64,000 bases of DNA from assembly GCA_008125075.1 (NCBI GenBank), contig VLTH01000002.1, forward strand, positions 1,020,400 through 1,084,399. The letters run 5' to 3'. This document shows positions 1 through 9,215 of the stretch, piece after piece; positions within the stretch are counted from its first letter, which is position 1, and each line of letters starts with the position of its first letter. The stretch is from Acetivibrio alkalicellulosi (GTDB taxonomy: Bacteria > Bacillota > Clostridia > Acetivibrionales > Acetivibrionaceae). The notes below the pieces were generated by a model. That model searched no databases, was not told the DNA's origin, and saw only the letters and a program-made list of their open reading frames with translations. Both the position numbers and the translations under genes were made by a program.

Positions 1-81
1 TTAGAAGTCTTTTTTGGCGGTATCCTGTTTACTATAAGCAAAACATAAGCATCTGAAAAGCTACTGTTGAGCAGTTTGTAG
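1..81. repeat. Partial copy of the 7.2-kb palindrome arm
   Basis: These 81 bases are the exact reverse complement of 7271-7351, which lies in the left arm of the giant palindrome described at 7158-7720. The match starts at the first base of the window, so the repeat probably extends further to the left. It stops abruptly after a CAGTTTGTAG sequence. The copy is closer to the left arm than the two arms of the palindrome are to each other, which suggests a recent duplication or transposition. From 82 to about 312 I see only AT-rich non-coding DNA. Confidence 0.85.
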
Positions 82-312
82 AAATTATAATTGATTTTTT
101 TTATGATTAATTTCCACGTTAAGCCAAATTACTGATTTTTTTTGCAAATATTCTGTATTTTAAGTGTTGAAAATCAGGTTTTGATGTGGTAAAATTAAAA
201 AGTAAATTCTTATCTATAAATTCTTATCTATTATCTATTGAAACTTTACTATAGTTTAATAAAAATTATGAAATAATATAGTATACAATCTAATAAAAAG
301 AGGATATGTTAT

Positions 313-800
313 ATGTTTAAAACAAACAACAATCATTATCAGGTAAACATGCTAGAAACCATTAAATGGATGGATGATTCATTAAAAAATAAGCTAGAAA
401 AATCTTGGGTTCCTGTTTTTTATGAGCATAATGACATAAAAATTTTACTGATATGAAAGGAAAAGAACCTCAAAAAGATGTTTCGGAATTTAAAATTGAT
501 GAGAAAGAAAACGCTATAGAAAATTGTCCAGCTGGAAGAATTCCAATTAGTTCGAAAAAAAAGACAACAATTATGTTGCAAAGTTTGATATTAAAGAATG
601 TGAGAAATTTGTAAATTTATTTCAAATGCGTACAACAAAAAACCAGAAACTTCTATAGCAACAGTATAAGTGTATCTAAAAACAAGAAATATTGGAGATT
701 TAACAATAACAATAAGTTTAAATTACCTAAAATATATAAAAATTTGGCTATGCATTCAAGATATTGTTATAAACCTAAAAATAAATAACAATTTAAACCA
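313..800 (+). pseudogene. Decayed IS1182-like transposase remnant
   Basis: An ATG at 313 opens a 47-codon frame beginning MFKTNNNHYQVNMLETIKWM, which resembles the N terminus of IS1182-type transposases as I remember them; it stops at 456. A shifted frame then reads through a segment containing ENCPAGRIPISS and KFDIKECEKF, which resembles the middle, cysteine-containing part of the same family, and it also ends early. The rest, to about 800, has only short broken frames. I infer a full transposase that has lost its middle and end through deletions and frameshifts. The following 801-972 holds no gene and leads into the SLH protein. The family name rests on memory of motifs, not on a search. 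Confidence 0.5.
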
Positions 801-972
801 TTTTTAAGTTCTATAATTTCAAAAGCATTATTAGAATTTTTTCTGCACTAGAATCAATTTTAGAAATTATCTATACTTCTAAAATCTATTATCAAATTGA
901 CCAGTTATTTATTTGATACTCCCTAAACAAAATATACTGTGAAAAAAATCACAAAAGAATGGAGAGGAAATA

Positions 973-3900
973 ATGAAGAAAAAAGCAAAGAGAATTTTAA
1001 GTGGTTTGCTATGCGTTATGATGGTTATAGGTTTGTTTTCAATCCCTGCACTTGAAGTGAAAGCAAATGGTGAAACAGGTCTCTATATTATAGGCGATGG
1101 AAGTGGCGGCGGTGGTGGAGCTGCGTCTGGTAGCGGTTGGCATGGGGGAGCTGGCGGGAATGGAGGCGGAGGCAATGATACCATCTATGGGACAGCTGGA
1201 AATGATGTTATTTTTGGTGACGGAAGTGGCGGAGGTGCTGGAGGTAGGAGTGTTGGTAATGCTGTGAACCCACGTGGTGGATTAGGTGGAAGTGGAAATG
1301 ATACTATTTATGGCGGTCCTGGGAATGATGTCATTTTTGGAGATGGCTTTAATGGCCAGGATTACGGAGGTTGGTTTCCTGGTAAAGGTGGACTTGGTGG
1401 CGGTGGTGGGGGCGCAGCCGGTGGCTTTTTCGGTTCGCCAGCAGACGCTGCAAACGGTGGTATTGGAGGCGGTGGTGGAGGTCGTGGTGGTGGCACTAAT
1501 TCCAGTTCGCCGGGCAATACATTGATACCAGGAGTAGGTTTTTCTGGTGTTAATGTTCAAGGGGGTAATGGTGGAAATAGTGCTACTTCAATTGGAGTAT
1601 TGACTGGTGTCGGTGGTCTCGGGGATACAAGTGCTGGCGGGGGTGGCGGTGGATTTGGCGGTGCTGCTGGAGGTGCTGGAAGAGCTGATTCAAACGGACT
1701 TGATGGTGCACATGGCGATACAAATCAACACGCTTATGAAGATACAACAGGTTCAATTAGAAACTATTTCACTGAAGAGGTATTGAGGACACTACTCATT
1801 AACAACCCAAACTTTGGTGAGGGAAATGATATAATTGATGGTGGTCCAGGACATAATGAACTTTTTGGATTGGGAGGAAATAATACCTTTATTGTGAAAT
1901 CTGAAGATCACAATGATGGAGGGACCAGTAATCGTATCTGGGATTTTAAGGCTGGAGATATTCTAAAGCTTAAAACCACGGGTGTTCTGATTAGTCAAGT
2001 TACTGCAGATACAATATTACAAGATGCTATATTAGGTGATTTTGATAATGATGGTAAAGCTAATGACACAAAGCTTGTTTTTAATGGTATACCTATCTAT
2101 TTAATTAATAAAAATCCTAGTAGTTTAATCTCACAAGCCAATGGTGAAATAATTAGCGTTAATACGGCTCCTATTATTAATTTATCTGATGTTGGATTTA
2201 CATACACATTAAATTCAAATCGCTTTTTTGGTGAGAATGGTTTTATTAATGATATAGATGGTAACTCAGACTGGAATGGAGGAACGCTTAAAATTCAGAT
2301 AACATCGAACGCTATTGCTCAAGATGCAATCGGTGCTATGGTGAATGAGACGGTAGCTCCTATATTAAGCTTCAACGGCTTAAATGTTACAATGGGAGGG
2401 ATCACAATTGGAACTATGTCCCATACAGGAGGTACTCCTGTAGGAGCTATCTATCAACAAGTTATAACTAATAATGATGCTTGGATTATTACCTTTAATG
2501 AAAATGCGAAAAATGAATATGTTAGAAAAATATTAGACAGACTTATATATAGGTCTTCAAATAGTGGAGTTGGAAATAGGACAATTACGGTTACAGCAAC
2601 TGATAGGTGGGGTAACGCTTCCTCTGATACCGTTATAGTTGGAACTTATGCGATAACGAATGCTGTGGCGCCAAGCAATATTGTTTTGTCAACTGGTTCT
2701 GCGCAATCGGTTGGTAGTGTTACCAATGTACAAATTCCTGCAGCTGGAGGTAATGATACAACAGGTGCAGTAACTGGATGGGTAACTGGAATCGCTAATA
2801 GAATTAAGTTTACAGTGACAGATTCAGCACCAGCTACGTCAACAATCACAATCAATGCAGTGCCTTATACATCGGGAAATGATTATACAATTACATCTAC
2901 AGACAATCTATATATTGTTGTTACAACAACCGAAGCAGGTAAACTAACGGTAGTAAGAAATTTCATGGTTACAGTCGCAGGTGAGACGTATCAAATTATT
3001 TATAACGGTAATGAAAATTCAAGCGGTACTGTTCCCACTGATGCTACAAATTATTCATTTAATGCTCTTGCAACAGTTATAGGAAACACAGGTACACTTG
3101 CTAAAGTGAATCATACATTTATGGGGTGGAATACTTCAAATGTGGGTACAGGAACAACTTATTTAGAAGGACATACTTTTAATATATCAACAAACACTAC
3201 ATTATATGCATTATGGAAAAGTAATCAAGCAGGGCTAACTAGTGTGGCAGGACAAACTGATAATACACCAGGAGCACAAAGCGGAGCAGATACGAATAAT
3301 GCTATAACATGGGCTGTGTCTGTAGCAAACGGAAAGGAAACGCTTGCAAGGGCAGAAATAGTAGCATCAACTAATGCAACCTTCAATCTCTATTCTAACG
3401 TCGACTTTACAACAGAGATAAGCGGGGGTGATACACTTCCCCTTACAGTAGGAAATACTACGGCGTATATTAAGGTAGCTGCACAAGACGCTACCACAAT
3501 AAAATATTATGCAGTAACTATAAATAGAGCTGGAAGCAGTAATGCAAACTTAAGTGAACTATCATTATCAAATGGAACACTAAGTCCAGAATTTGCAAGC
3601 GGAACAACAAGCTATACTGCAAGTGTAGCAAATGTAGTAAGTAGTATAACGGTAACACCAACAAAAGAAGAAGCAAATGCAAGCATTAAAGTAAATGATG
3701 TTGTGGTAACAAGTGGACAGGCAAGTGGAGCGATAAATTTAAATGTAGGAGAAAATACAATAACAGTTGTAGTAACGGCACAGGATGGAACGACACTGAA
3801 AACCTATACGGTGATAGTGACAAGAGCAGCATCATCCAATGCAAACTTAAGTGAACTATCATTATCAAATGGAACACTAAGTCCAGAATTTGCAAGCGGA

Positions 3901-5514
3901 ACAACAAGCTATACTGCAAGTGTAGCAAATGTAGTAAGCAGTATAACGGTAACACCAACAAAAGAAGAAGCAAATGCAAGCATTAAAGTAAATGATGTTG
4001 TGGTAACAAGTGGACAGGCAAGTGGAGCGATAAATTTAAATGTAGGAGAAAATACAATAACAGTTGTAGTAACGGCACAGGATACAAGCTCAAAGACATA
4101 TACGGCAAGGGTTACGAGAGCAGCACCAGCAAGCAGTGGTGGAAGCAGCTCAATGTGGACACCACCAATACCAACGCCAATACCGACACCAACACCGAGT
4201 ATTAGTATAACAGGAGACAAGCTTCCTGAGGCTGATAAAGATAATGAAGAACCAGTGAAGGATATAAAAGTTGGCATATTGATAGATGATGAAAAGAAAG
4301 ATGAGACAGCAAAAGCAAGTGTTGAAGTCGTAGACGAAAAAGTAGTTGTTACTGTTAAGATTGATAAGGAATCTGTTATGGATAAGATAAAAGAAGTAGA
4401 AAGGAAAATAACTATACCCGTATCCGGACAGCTTGATATTTTTATTAGTCAATTAGATGGTGATGTTATTAAAGAGGTTGAAAAGAAGGCTTCAGTTATT
4501 GAAATAAAAACAGATACAGTAGCATATGCATTGCCAGCTGCTGAAATCAGTATTGAGAGCATAGCAAAGCAGTTTGGTGAAAATGTACAGCTGAAGGATC
4601 TTTTAATTAATATAGCAATAGAAAAGTCAGCTAAGGGAGTAATAGAAATAGTTGAAAGCATAGGAAAAGAGAAAGGATTAGCAATTATTGCGCCTCCTGT
4701 AGAATTTAGAGTAACAGTGAGTCATGGAGATAAAACAATAGAAATCAACAAATTTGCAAGCTATGTAGAGAGAACAGTTGCTATTCCTGATGTAGTAGAC
4801 CCGTCCCAAATAACTACAGGAGTAGTAGTGGATTCAGATGGAGAATTGAGACATGTTCCTACTAAAGTGGTAATAATTGATGGAAGGTACTATGCTGTTA
4901 TAAATAGTCTTACTAATAGTTCCTATTTAGTTGTATGGAATCCTAAGGAGTTCAAGGATATGTCAAACCATTGGGCTAAGCAAGAAGTCAACGATATGGG
5001 TTCAAAGATGGTTATTAGTGGAACTGGTAATGGAGTTTTTGAGCCAAACAGAGATATCACCCGTGCAGAATTTGCTGCAATTGTTGTAAGAGGTCTTGGA
5101 TTAAAGGCAGGAACAGAAAACAATCCTTTTAATGATGTAAAAGATGGTGATTGGTATTTGGGATACATTGAGACAGCTTATGAATATGGTATCATATCAG
5201 GTTATGGAAATGGTAAATTTGGTCCCAATGACAAAATTACCCGTGAACAGGCAATGGTTATGATATCAAGAGCTATGAATATTACAAAACTTAACGTTGA
5301 TATGAACACAAATAAACTTGAGGAGATTTTAGGAGTGTATATTGACTCTGATAAATCTTCTGAATGGGCAAAAGAAGGTATTGCAAAATGTATTAATGTA
5401 GGAATTGTAGAAGGAAGAAAAGAAGGAAAAATATTAGCACCGAAAGACAATATTTCAAGAGTTGAAGTTGCAGTGATTGTAAGAAGGCTTCTTCAAAAGT
5501 CAGGTTTGATTTAA
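973..5514 (+). CDS. Secreted glycine-rich RTX / cadherin-like / SLH surface protein
   Basis: A 1513-residue surface protein. Residues 1-31 are a Sec signal peptide ending in VKA. About residues 40-245 are glycine-rich with calcium-binding RTX nonapeptide motifs such as GNDTIYGTAGNDVIFGDG, and a further RTX block lies near 280-310 (GNDIIDGGPGHNELFG). Then come beta-sandwich segments, an InlB B-repeat-like module near 675-755 (ending NTTLYALWK), a cadherin-like module, and two nearly identical copies of another (about 857-1040). A Pro/Thr linker, an unassigned region and three C-terminal SLH repeats (about 1325-1513) follow; the SLH repeats should bind secondary cell-wall polymer. A GGAGAGG ribosome site lies 5 bases before the ATG. 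RTX proteins usually leave through type I secretion, so Sec signal plus RTX plus SLH is uncommon. The function is likely structural or adhesive; the partner is unknown. Confidence 0.85.
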   Translation: MKKKAKRILSGLLCVMMVIGLFSIPALEVKANGETGLYIIGDGSGGGGGAASGSGWHGGAGGNGGGGNDTIYGTAGNDVIFGDGSGGGAGGRSVGNAVNPRGGLGGSGNDTIYGGPGNDVIFGDGFNGQDYGGWFPGKGGLGGGGGGAAGGFFGSPADAANGGIGGGGGGRGGGTNSSSPGNTLIPGVGFSGVNVQGGNGGNSATSIGVLTGVGGLGDTSAGGGGGGFGGAAGGAGRADSNGLDGAHGDTNQHAYEDTTGSIRNYFTEEVLRTLLINNPNFGEGNDIIDGGPGHNELFGLGGNNTFIVKSEDHNDGGTSNRIWDFKAGDILKLKTTGVLISQVTADTILQDAILGDFDNDGKANDTKLVFNGIPIYLINKNPSSLISQANGEIISVNTAPIINLSDVGFTYTLNSNRFFGENGFINDIDGNSDWNGGTLKIQITSNAIAQDAIGAMVNETVAPILSFNGLNVTMGGITIGTMSHTGGTPVGAIYQQVITNNDAWIITFNENAKNEYVRKILDRLIYRSSNSGVGNRTITVTATDRWGNASSDTVIVGTYAITNAVAPSNIVLSTGSAQSVGSVTNVQIPAAGGNDTTGAVTGWVTGIANRIKFTVTDSAPATSTITINAVPYTSGNDYTITSTDNLYIVVTTTEAGKLTVVRNFMVTVAGETYQIIYNGNENSSGTVPTDATNYSFNALATVIGNTGTLAKVNHTFMGWNTSNVGTGTTYLEGHTFNISTNTTLYALWKSNQAGLTSVAGQTDNTPGAQSGADTNNAITWAVSVANGKETLARAEIVASTNATFNLYSNVDFTTEISGGDTLPLTVGNTTAYIKVAAQDATTIKYYAVTINRAGSSNANLSELSLSNGTLSPEFASGTTSYTASVANVVSSITVTPTKEEANASIKVNDVVVTSGQASGAINLNVGENTITVVVTAQDGTTLKTYTVIVTRAASSNANLSELSLSNGTLSPEFASGTTSYTASVANVVSSITVTPTKEEANASIKVNDVVVTSGQASGAINLNVGENTITVVVTAQDTSSKTYTARVTRAAPASSGGSSSMWTPPIPTPIPTPTPSISITGDKLPEADKDNEEPVKDIKVGILIDDEKKDETAKASVEVVDEKVVVTVKIDKESVMDKIKEVERKITIPVSGQLDIFISQLDGDVIKEVEKKASVIEIKTDTVAYALPAAEISIESIAKQFGENVQLKDLLINIAIEKSAKGVIEIVESIGKEKGLAIIAPPVEFRVTVSHGDKTIEINKFASYVERTVAIPDVVDPSQITTGVVVDSDGELRHVPTKVVIIDGRYYAVINSLTNSSYLVVWNPKEFKDMSNHWAKQEVNDMGSKMVISGTGNGVFEPNRDITRAEFAAIVVRGLGLKAGTENNPFNDVKDGDWYLGYIETAYEYGIISGYGNGKFGPNDKITREQAMVMISRAMNITKLNVDMNTNKLEEILGVYIDSDKSSEWAKEGIAKCINVGIVEGRKEGKILAPKDNISRVEVAVIVRRLLQKSGLI
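3541..4083 (+). repeat. In-gene tandem duplication of a cadherin-like module
   Basis: Bases 3541-3786 recur at 3838-4083 with a period of 297 bases. By eye the only difference is one silent base in the AGTAGTATAACG / AGCAGTATAACG stretch. Each copy encodes a module starting NANLSELSLSNGTLSPEFAS. The near identity at the DNA level implies a recent duplication or active gene conversion, and the repeat could expand or contract by slippage. Confidence 0.9.
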
Positions 5515-5527
5515 CGTAAGCATCAAA

Positions 5528-5560
5528 AGGGTTCTTTTAAAAATTATAAGAAAGAACCCT
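5528..5560. terminator. Hairpin after the SLH protein gene
   Basis: A perfect 10-bp stem (AGGGTTCTTT with AAAGAACCCT) begins 13 bases after the stop codon of the RTX/SLH gene. There is no U-run on the plus strand, so it may be a weak or processed 3' end rather than a strong intrinsic terminator. Confidence 0.5.
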
Positions 5561-5668
5561 GTCGGCATGTTTGAAAAGTGGCAATTTTAGCCCTAAAAAA
5601 ATTGGTACGGTTTACTTGGCAAAAGTTTAAGTATAGAGACTTAAATTAACAATACTTAATCATTGCAG

Positions 5669-5703
5669 AGGCATAATGTAGTAGCTTGCACTATATTATG
5701 CCT
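5669..5703. terminator. Second hairpin between SLH gene and transposase
   Basis: A 13-bp stem with one G-T pair (AGGCATAATGTAG with CTATATTATGCCT) around a 9-base loop. It lies between two converging genes and may end transcription from either side. The rest of 5561-5806 shows no gene. Confidence 0.4.
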
Positions 5704-5806
5704 TATGTTAATCATATACATGTATAAATATAATAAATAATGAATAATAAGTAAGGTCTATAGTTACACTAGTAACGGGTCGCCTTTTTCCTAAAAAAAT
5801 AATTGG

Positions 5807-6997
5807 TTAATAAAGTTTAATAAAAATATCTTTATCAAAATTAGGAAAATAATCTTTAATAGATAAAATTTTATATGGTGAATTATCGGGTGGTGATTTT
5901 CCTCCCCAGTAAACCTCACAAGTAAGACCTCCAAGTGATTTATGAAGAGATACGTAATTATGAATATTGGATTCTTGAATAATTAAAGTTTTTGCATCCT
6001 CTTCCTGATGATTTAACAAAAACAGTTTGAAATCTAAAAATCGCCTTTCAATCTTTGTGTTGAATTTGGGGTATTCTGGATAACTTTTAATGTGAGATAT
6101 ACCAAGTTCTTTTAGTCCACTTGCAAAAGTCTTTTTAAATTGAGTGCCTCTGTTAGTTTTAAAAGACAGAGGTTTTCTCCCCCATCTCTCAATAGCCTCA
6201 TTAATAACTTCCAAAGCATTGGCAGTTGTGGCTCTTTTAAGAATAGCAGTTGCAATATCAAATCTGCTATAATCATCTATAATTTTAAATAGGTAATGTT
6301 TTTCACCATCTATATAAAATTCTGAAAAATCAGCACACCATGCACAATCTTCATTTAAAAAAGTGTAAAGTTTAGAGTTCTGCCTAAGTTTATGTTTTAT
6401 TATGTAGGCTACAGCATCTCTTCTTAAACTTCTTGCATTATCTCTTGAAAGTTTTATTCCAAGTTGTGCAAATTCAATACAAAGATTTAATGCACTGGTA
6501 AAAGGATGATCTAATAAAATATCGATAACAAATAAAAGTTTATAGGAATCTAAAACTTCAACTTCACTTTCTATAGCTACACTTTCTTTTTTCATCCTGT
6601 AGTATGAACTACTTGAAAGTCCTACACTTTTCAAGGCATCTTTCAAAGATATAAATTTTCTACTGGATATTTTCTTTAAAGAAGCTATTCTAAAAGTATT
6701 TGACCTTTTTATTCTTTTAGAAATTTCAGGAGGAAGAGTATCGATTATATTCTTTACAGTTTCAATCTTCATATTTTCTCGTTCTTCCTGTCTCAATTCT
6801 TCAATATTCTTATTTTGCTTTTTAAATATGTTTCCGACTTTATCAAAGAAAATATTTTTCCATCTGTAATATGAAGTTTTCGATATATTAAAGTGGCTTG
6901 CAACTTGAGATACCACATTTTGCATACCATTTATTACAATAACAACTTTTTCATCTGGTGTATATTTCCATCCGTTTTCTTTTACATTCACAATCAT
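5807..6997 (-). CDS. DDE (rve-type) transposase, catalytic triad altered
   Basis: A 396-residue single-ORF transposase. The N terminus has a helix-turn-helix (VASHFNISKTSYYRWK, about residues 34-49), then a linker with a second HTH-like stretch (about 110-130), then an rve/RNase H-fold integrase core from about residue 210. The first catalytic Asp is in CADFSEF and the third residue is the Glu in TKIERRF. The second position, normally Asp in a TDRGSQF-type motif, reads KTNRGTQF: codon 6152-6154 is AAC (Asn282). I infer that this copy is catalytically dead or strongly impaired although the frame is intact. It points towards the SLH gene and lies beside the palindrome. No clear terminal inverted repeats were found around it. 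Confidence 0.8.
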   Translation of the reverse strand: MIVNVKENGWKYTPDEKVVIVINGMQNVVSQVASHFNISKTSYYRWKNIFFDKVGNIFKKQNKNIEELRQEERENMKIETVKNIIDTLPPEISKRIKRSNTFRIASLKKISSRKFISLKDALKSVGLSSSSYYRMKKESVAIESEVEVLDSYKLLFVIDILLDHPFTSALNLCIEFAQLGIKLSRDNARSLRRDAVAYIIKHKLRQNSKLYTFLNEDCAWCADFSEFYIDGEKHYLFKIIDDYSRFDIATAILKRATTANALEVINEAIERWGRKPLSFKTNRGTQFKKTFASGLKELGISHIKSYPEYPKFNTKIERRFLDFKLFLLNHQEEDAKTLIIQESNIHNYVSLHKSLGGLTCEVYWGGKSPPDNSPYKILSIKDYFPNFDKDIFIKLY

Positions 6998-7157
6998 TAC
7001 AAAAGCTCCTTCTATAAGATAAGGAACATTATATATTTTTGACTATTAAATATCAATATTTTAAGCTGTCAAAAACACTGAAGTTTTAATGTTATAATAT
7101 GGATAAAGTTTAATGGTAGGTTCAATAGAATCAATAATTGCAAATTCTACATTCAAA

Positions 7158-7720
7158 GCATATACTTCCAGTTGCAGTAATCCTCAAAGGCTCAACAATA
7201 ACACATTCAAGATACTACAAAACTGCTCAACCGAAGGCTTCAAAAGCACAATATATTACTTTCAGAGATACTACAAACTGCTCAACAGTAGCTTTTCAGA
7301 TGCTTATGTTTTGCTTATAGTAAACAGGATACCGCCAAAAAAGACTTCTAAGCTTACATTAAGCCAAACTATGCTTTTCTACAGGCGTTTTTCATAAACA
7401 TAGTGCGGAAAGATTGCAAAAAATCCTTTGCTAGTGAAACAGCAAGGATTTTTTGCAATCTATTCCTGCACATTTTGAAAACAAGCCATTGTAAGAAAAT
7501 TCATGTAAAGTCTTTGATGTATTGCTTTAGAAGCTTTAAGGCATTGGTCTGTATTATAAGTAAAACATAAGCATCTGAAAATCTACTTTTGAGCAGTTTG
7601 TAGTATCTCTGAAAGTAATATGTATTGTGTTTTTGAAGCCTGCTGTTGGAGCAGTTTTATAGTCTCTTGAATTTGATGTGTTTGAGCCTTTTGAGATTAC
7701 CTGTAACTGGTAGCATAAAT
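7158..7720. repeat. Giant imperfect palindrome (about 560 bp) with a strong central hairpin
   Basis: Bases 7158-7330 pair with 7546-7720 in inverted orientation, roughly 85% identical by eye, centred near 7437. The centre is a near-perfect hairpin (7411-7461: AGATTGCAAAAAATCC against GGATTTTTTGCAATCT), and the DNA between core and arms is also imperfectly palindromic. Within the left arm a TACTACAAA(A)CTGCTCAAC motif recurs at 7213 and 7269, a 56-base period, with a weaker GGCTCAAC near 7189. An outside fragment of the left arm is at 1-81. Open frames in the left arm (7113-7397) look like by-products of the repeat and I do not annotate them. It lies between two transposase genes and may be a MITE-like or foldback element; transcribed, it would form a very long hairpin RNA. 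The gap 6998-7157 and the stretch 7721-7806 hold nothing else I can name. Confidence 0.8.
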
Positions 7721-7806
7721 TACAACGTTATTATTTATAATTCTTGATTTCTGTAAAACATGCAGTTACAATATTTTAAGTAAATTATGTTGTTGGAGTT
7801 GATAGG

Positions 7807-8904
7807 ATGTTTGATTATAAAGGTATTCATTTATATGTAAAGCAATGGTTACAATTGTTACTAGGCTTTATATTAATAAAATTTATGTCTGAGGAAGAAA
7901 AAGATGCAGAAATAATAGCTCTTAGAAGTCAAGTAGCTCTTTTTGACTTAAAGGTGATTAATAAAAAAATACCTAAACCAACTGTTACACCTGCCTACCG
8001 TCAGTTATGGGTTTTGCTTTCAAAGTTTTATTCAAGATGGAAAGAGGATTTGGTTATTGTTAAGCCTGAAACTGTAATTAGATGGCATAAGAAAGCTTTT
8101 AAGTTACACTGGATGCTTAAATCTAAAAAGCGTGGCAGACCTAAAACTTCAAGGAAAACAATTGAGTTTATCAAGCGTATACATAAGGAAAATCCTTTAC
8201 TATCTCCTGAAAAGATACACGAAAGATTAGTTGACCTTAATATAACTGATGCACCTTCTCCAAATACAATTGCTAAGTATATTCCAGAAATTAGAAATCC
8301 GCCAAGTGAAAAGCAAAAGCAGTCTTGGAAAACATTCCTTAAAAATCATAGGAAGGAAATTTGGGCTATGGATTTTTTCACTGTTCCAACTCTATATTTT
8401 AAGGTGTTGTATGTCTTTATTATAATAAGTCATGACAGAAGAAAGATTGAACACTTTGCAGTTACAACTAACCCATCATCGGCATGGGTAGCACAACAAA
8501 TAAGGGAAGCAAATCCTTTTGAAAAAAAACCAAAGTATTTAATTCATGATAATGATGCTACTTTTACATCAAAATTATTTCAAGATTTTATATCAAATGT
8601 AACTATTAAGGTTGAAAAGACAACTATAAAATCACCCTGGCAGAATGGAATCTGCGAACGAGAGGTAGGTCTATTGAAAAGTGAGTTATTAAATCATGTT
8701 ATTCCATTTAATCAAAGGCATTTGGAGTATTTACTCCAAAATTATTTAAAAGAGTATTATCATCCTGTCAGAACACATCAAGGACTTAATTGTCAAACTC
8801 CAATTTTATCAGAAAAACCTCCAAAAACTAAGGTAGAAGATACCAAATTGGTTTCAAAGCCAATTCTTGGAGGACTTTATCACAGCTACAAAAAAGTTGA
8901 CTAA
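7807..8904 (+). CDS. Integrase-core (rve) transposase
   Basis: A 365-residue DDE transposase. The N-terminal third is basic with helix-turn-helix character (VIRWHKKAFKLHW, then KKRGRPKTS, which resembles an AT-hook). The rve core starts near residue 175. Candidate catalytic residues are the Asp in WAMDFFTV, the Asp pair in HDNDATFTS and the Glu in NGICEREVG, with spacing normal for this fold; the C-terminal YYHPVRTHQGLN motif is typical of the group. All three acidic positions are present, so unlike the 5807-6997 gene this copy could be active. GGAG precedes the ATG by 8 bases. It follows the giant palindrome directly, so the palindrome may be one end of its element. A Rho-independent terminator follows. 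Confidence 0.85.
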   Translation: MFDYKGIHLYVKQWLQLLLGFILIKFMSEEEKDAEIIALRSQVALFDLKVINKKIPKPTVTPAYRQLWVLLSKFYSRWKEDLVIVKPETVIRWHKKAFKLHWMLKSKKRGRPKTSRKTIEFIKRIHKENPLLSPEKIHERLVDLNITDAPSPNTIAKYIPEIRNPPSEKQKQSWKTFLKNHRKEIWAMDFFTVPTLYFKVLYVFIIISHDRRKIEHFAVTTNPSSAWVAQQIREANPFEKKPKYLIHDNDATFTSKLFQDFISNVTIKVEKTTIKSPWQNGICEREVGLLKSELLNHVIPFNQRHLEYLLQNYLKEYYHPVRTHQGLNCQTPILSEKPPKTKVEDTKLVSKPILGGLYHSYKKVD

Positions 8905-8944
8905 AAGTTACAGCTTTTTTTACAATAGCTTATTTTGTGTTACA

Positions 8945-8989
8945 AAAAAACAAGCATCTTAGATTTAATTACCAAAATGCTTGTTTTTT
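8945..8989 (+). terminator. Intrinsic terminator after the transposase
   Basis: A 12-bp stem (AAAAACAAGCAT with ATGCTTGTTTTT) with the U-run forming its 3' side, 41 bases after the stop codon. It is symmetric enough to act on both strands. Confidence 0.75.
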
Positions 8990-9137
8990 GATTAAGTTAT
9001 TATTGTTTAAAAAGTATAAAATTGTATGTACTACTTGTTTTATTTGTTAAATATTAGTTGGTATTTTAGCTCGATTGATTTTTTGAAAGGGACACCCAAA
9101 TATTTTATACATGTAAACAAGAGTTCATAAATCATGG

Positions 9138-9166
9138 GTAAGTGTCAGGGGAACTGGAACACTTAC
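9138..9166. terminator. Hairpin downstream of the PIN-domain gene
   Basis: An 8-bp perfect stem (GTAAGTGT with ACACTTAC) 50 bases past the stop of the minus-strand PIN gene. No clean U-run follows. The rest of 8990-9215 contains no gene. Confidence 0.35.
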
Positions 9167-9215
9167 AAAAATTCCTTATTATTGCATTATACATCCAAAA
9201 TGGTAATAATAATTT

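Noticed and set aside
1282-1560. Long antisense frames within the glycine-rich region
   Set aside because: They result from GGN-rich codons lacking stops on the other strand, with no ribosome site and no family features.
3909-4452. Antisense frames opposite the SLH gene
   Set aside because: They mirror repetitive codons of the real gene and have biased Leu/Val/Tyr composition.
5810-7114. A direct repeat ATAAAGTTTAAT on both sides of the first transposase as a target-site duplication
   Set aside because: The left copy lies inside the transposase coding end, so it cannot be flanking host DNA; likely chance in AT-rich sequence.
7158-7351. A CRISPR-like array (repeated TACTACAAACTGCTCAAC)
   Set aside because: Only two clear repeats and one weak one occur, with unequal spacing (35 and 56 bases), no cas genes, and the whole block is part of a palindrome.
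7113-7397. An open frame of 94 codons in the left arm of the palindrome
   Set aside because: It has no proper ribosome site, its composition follows the repeat DNA, and the same sequence at 1-81 is not in a matching frame.
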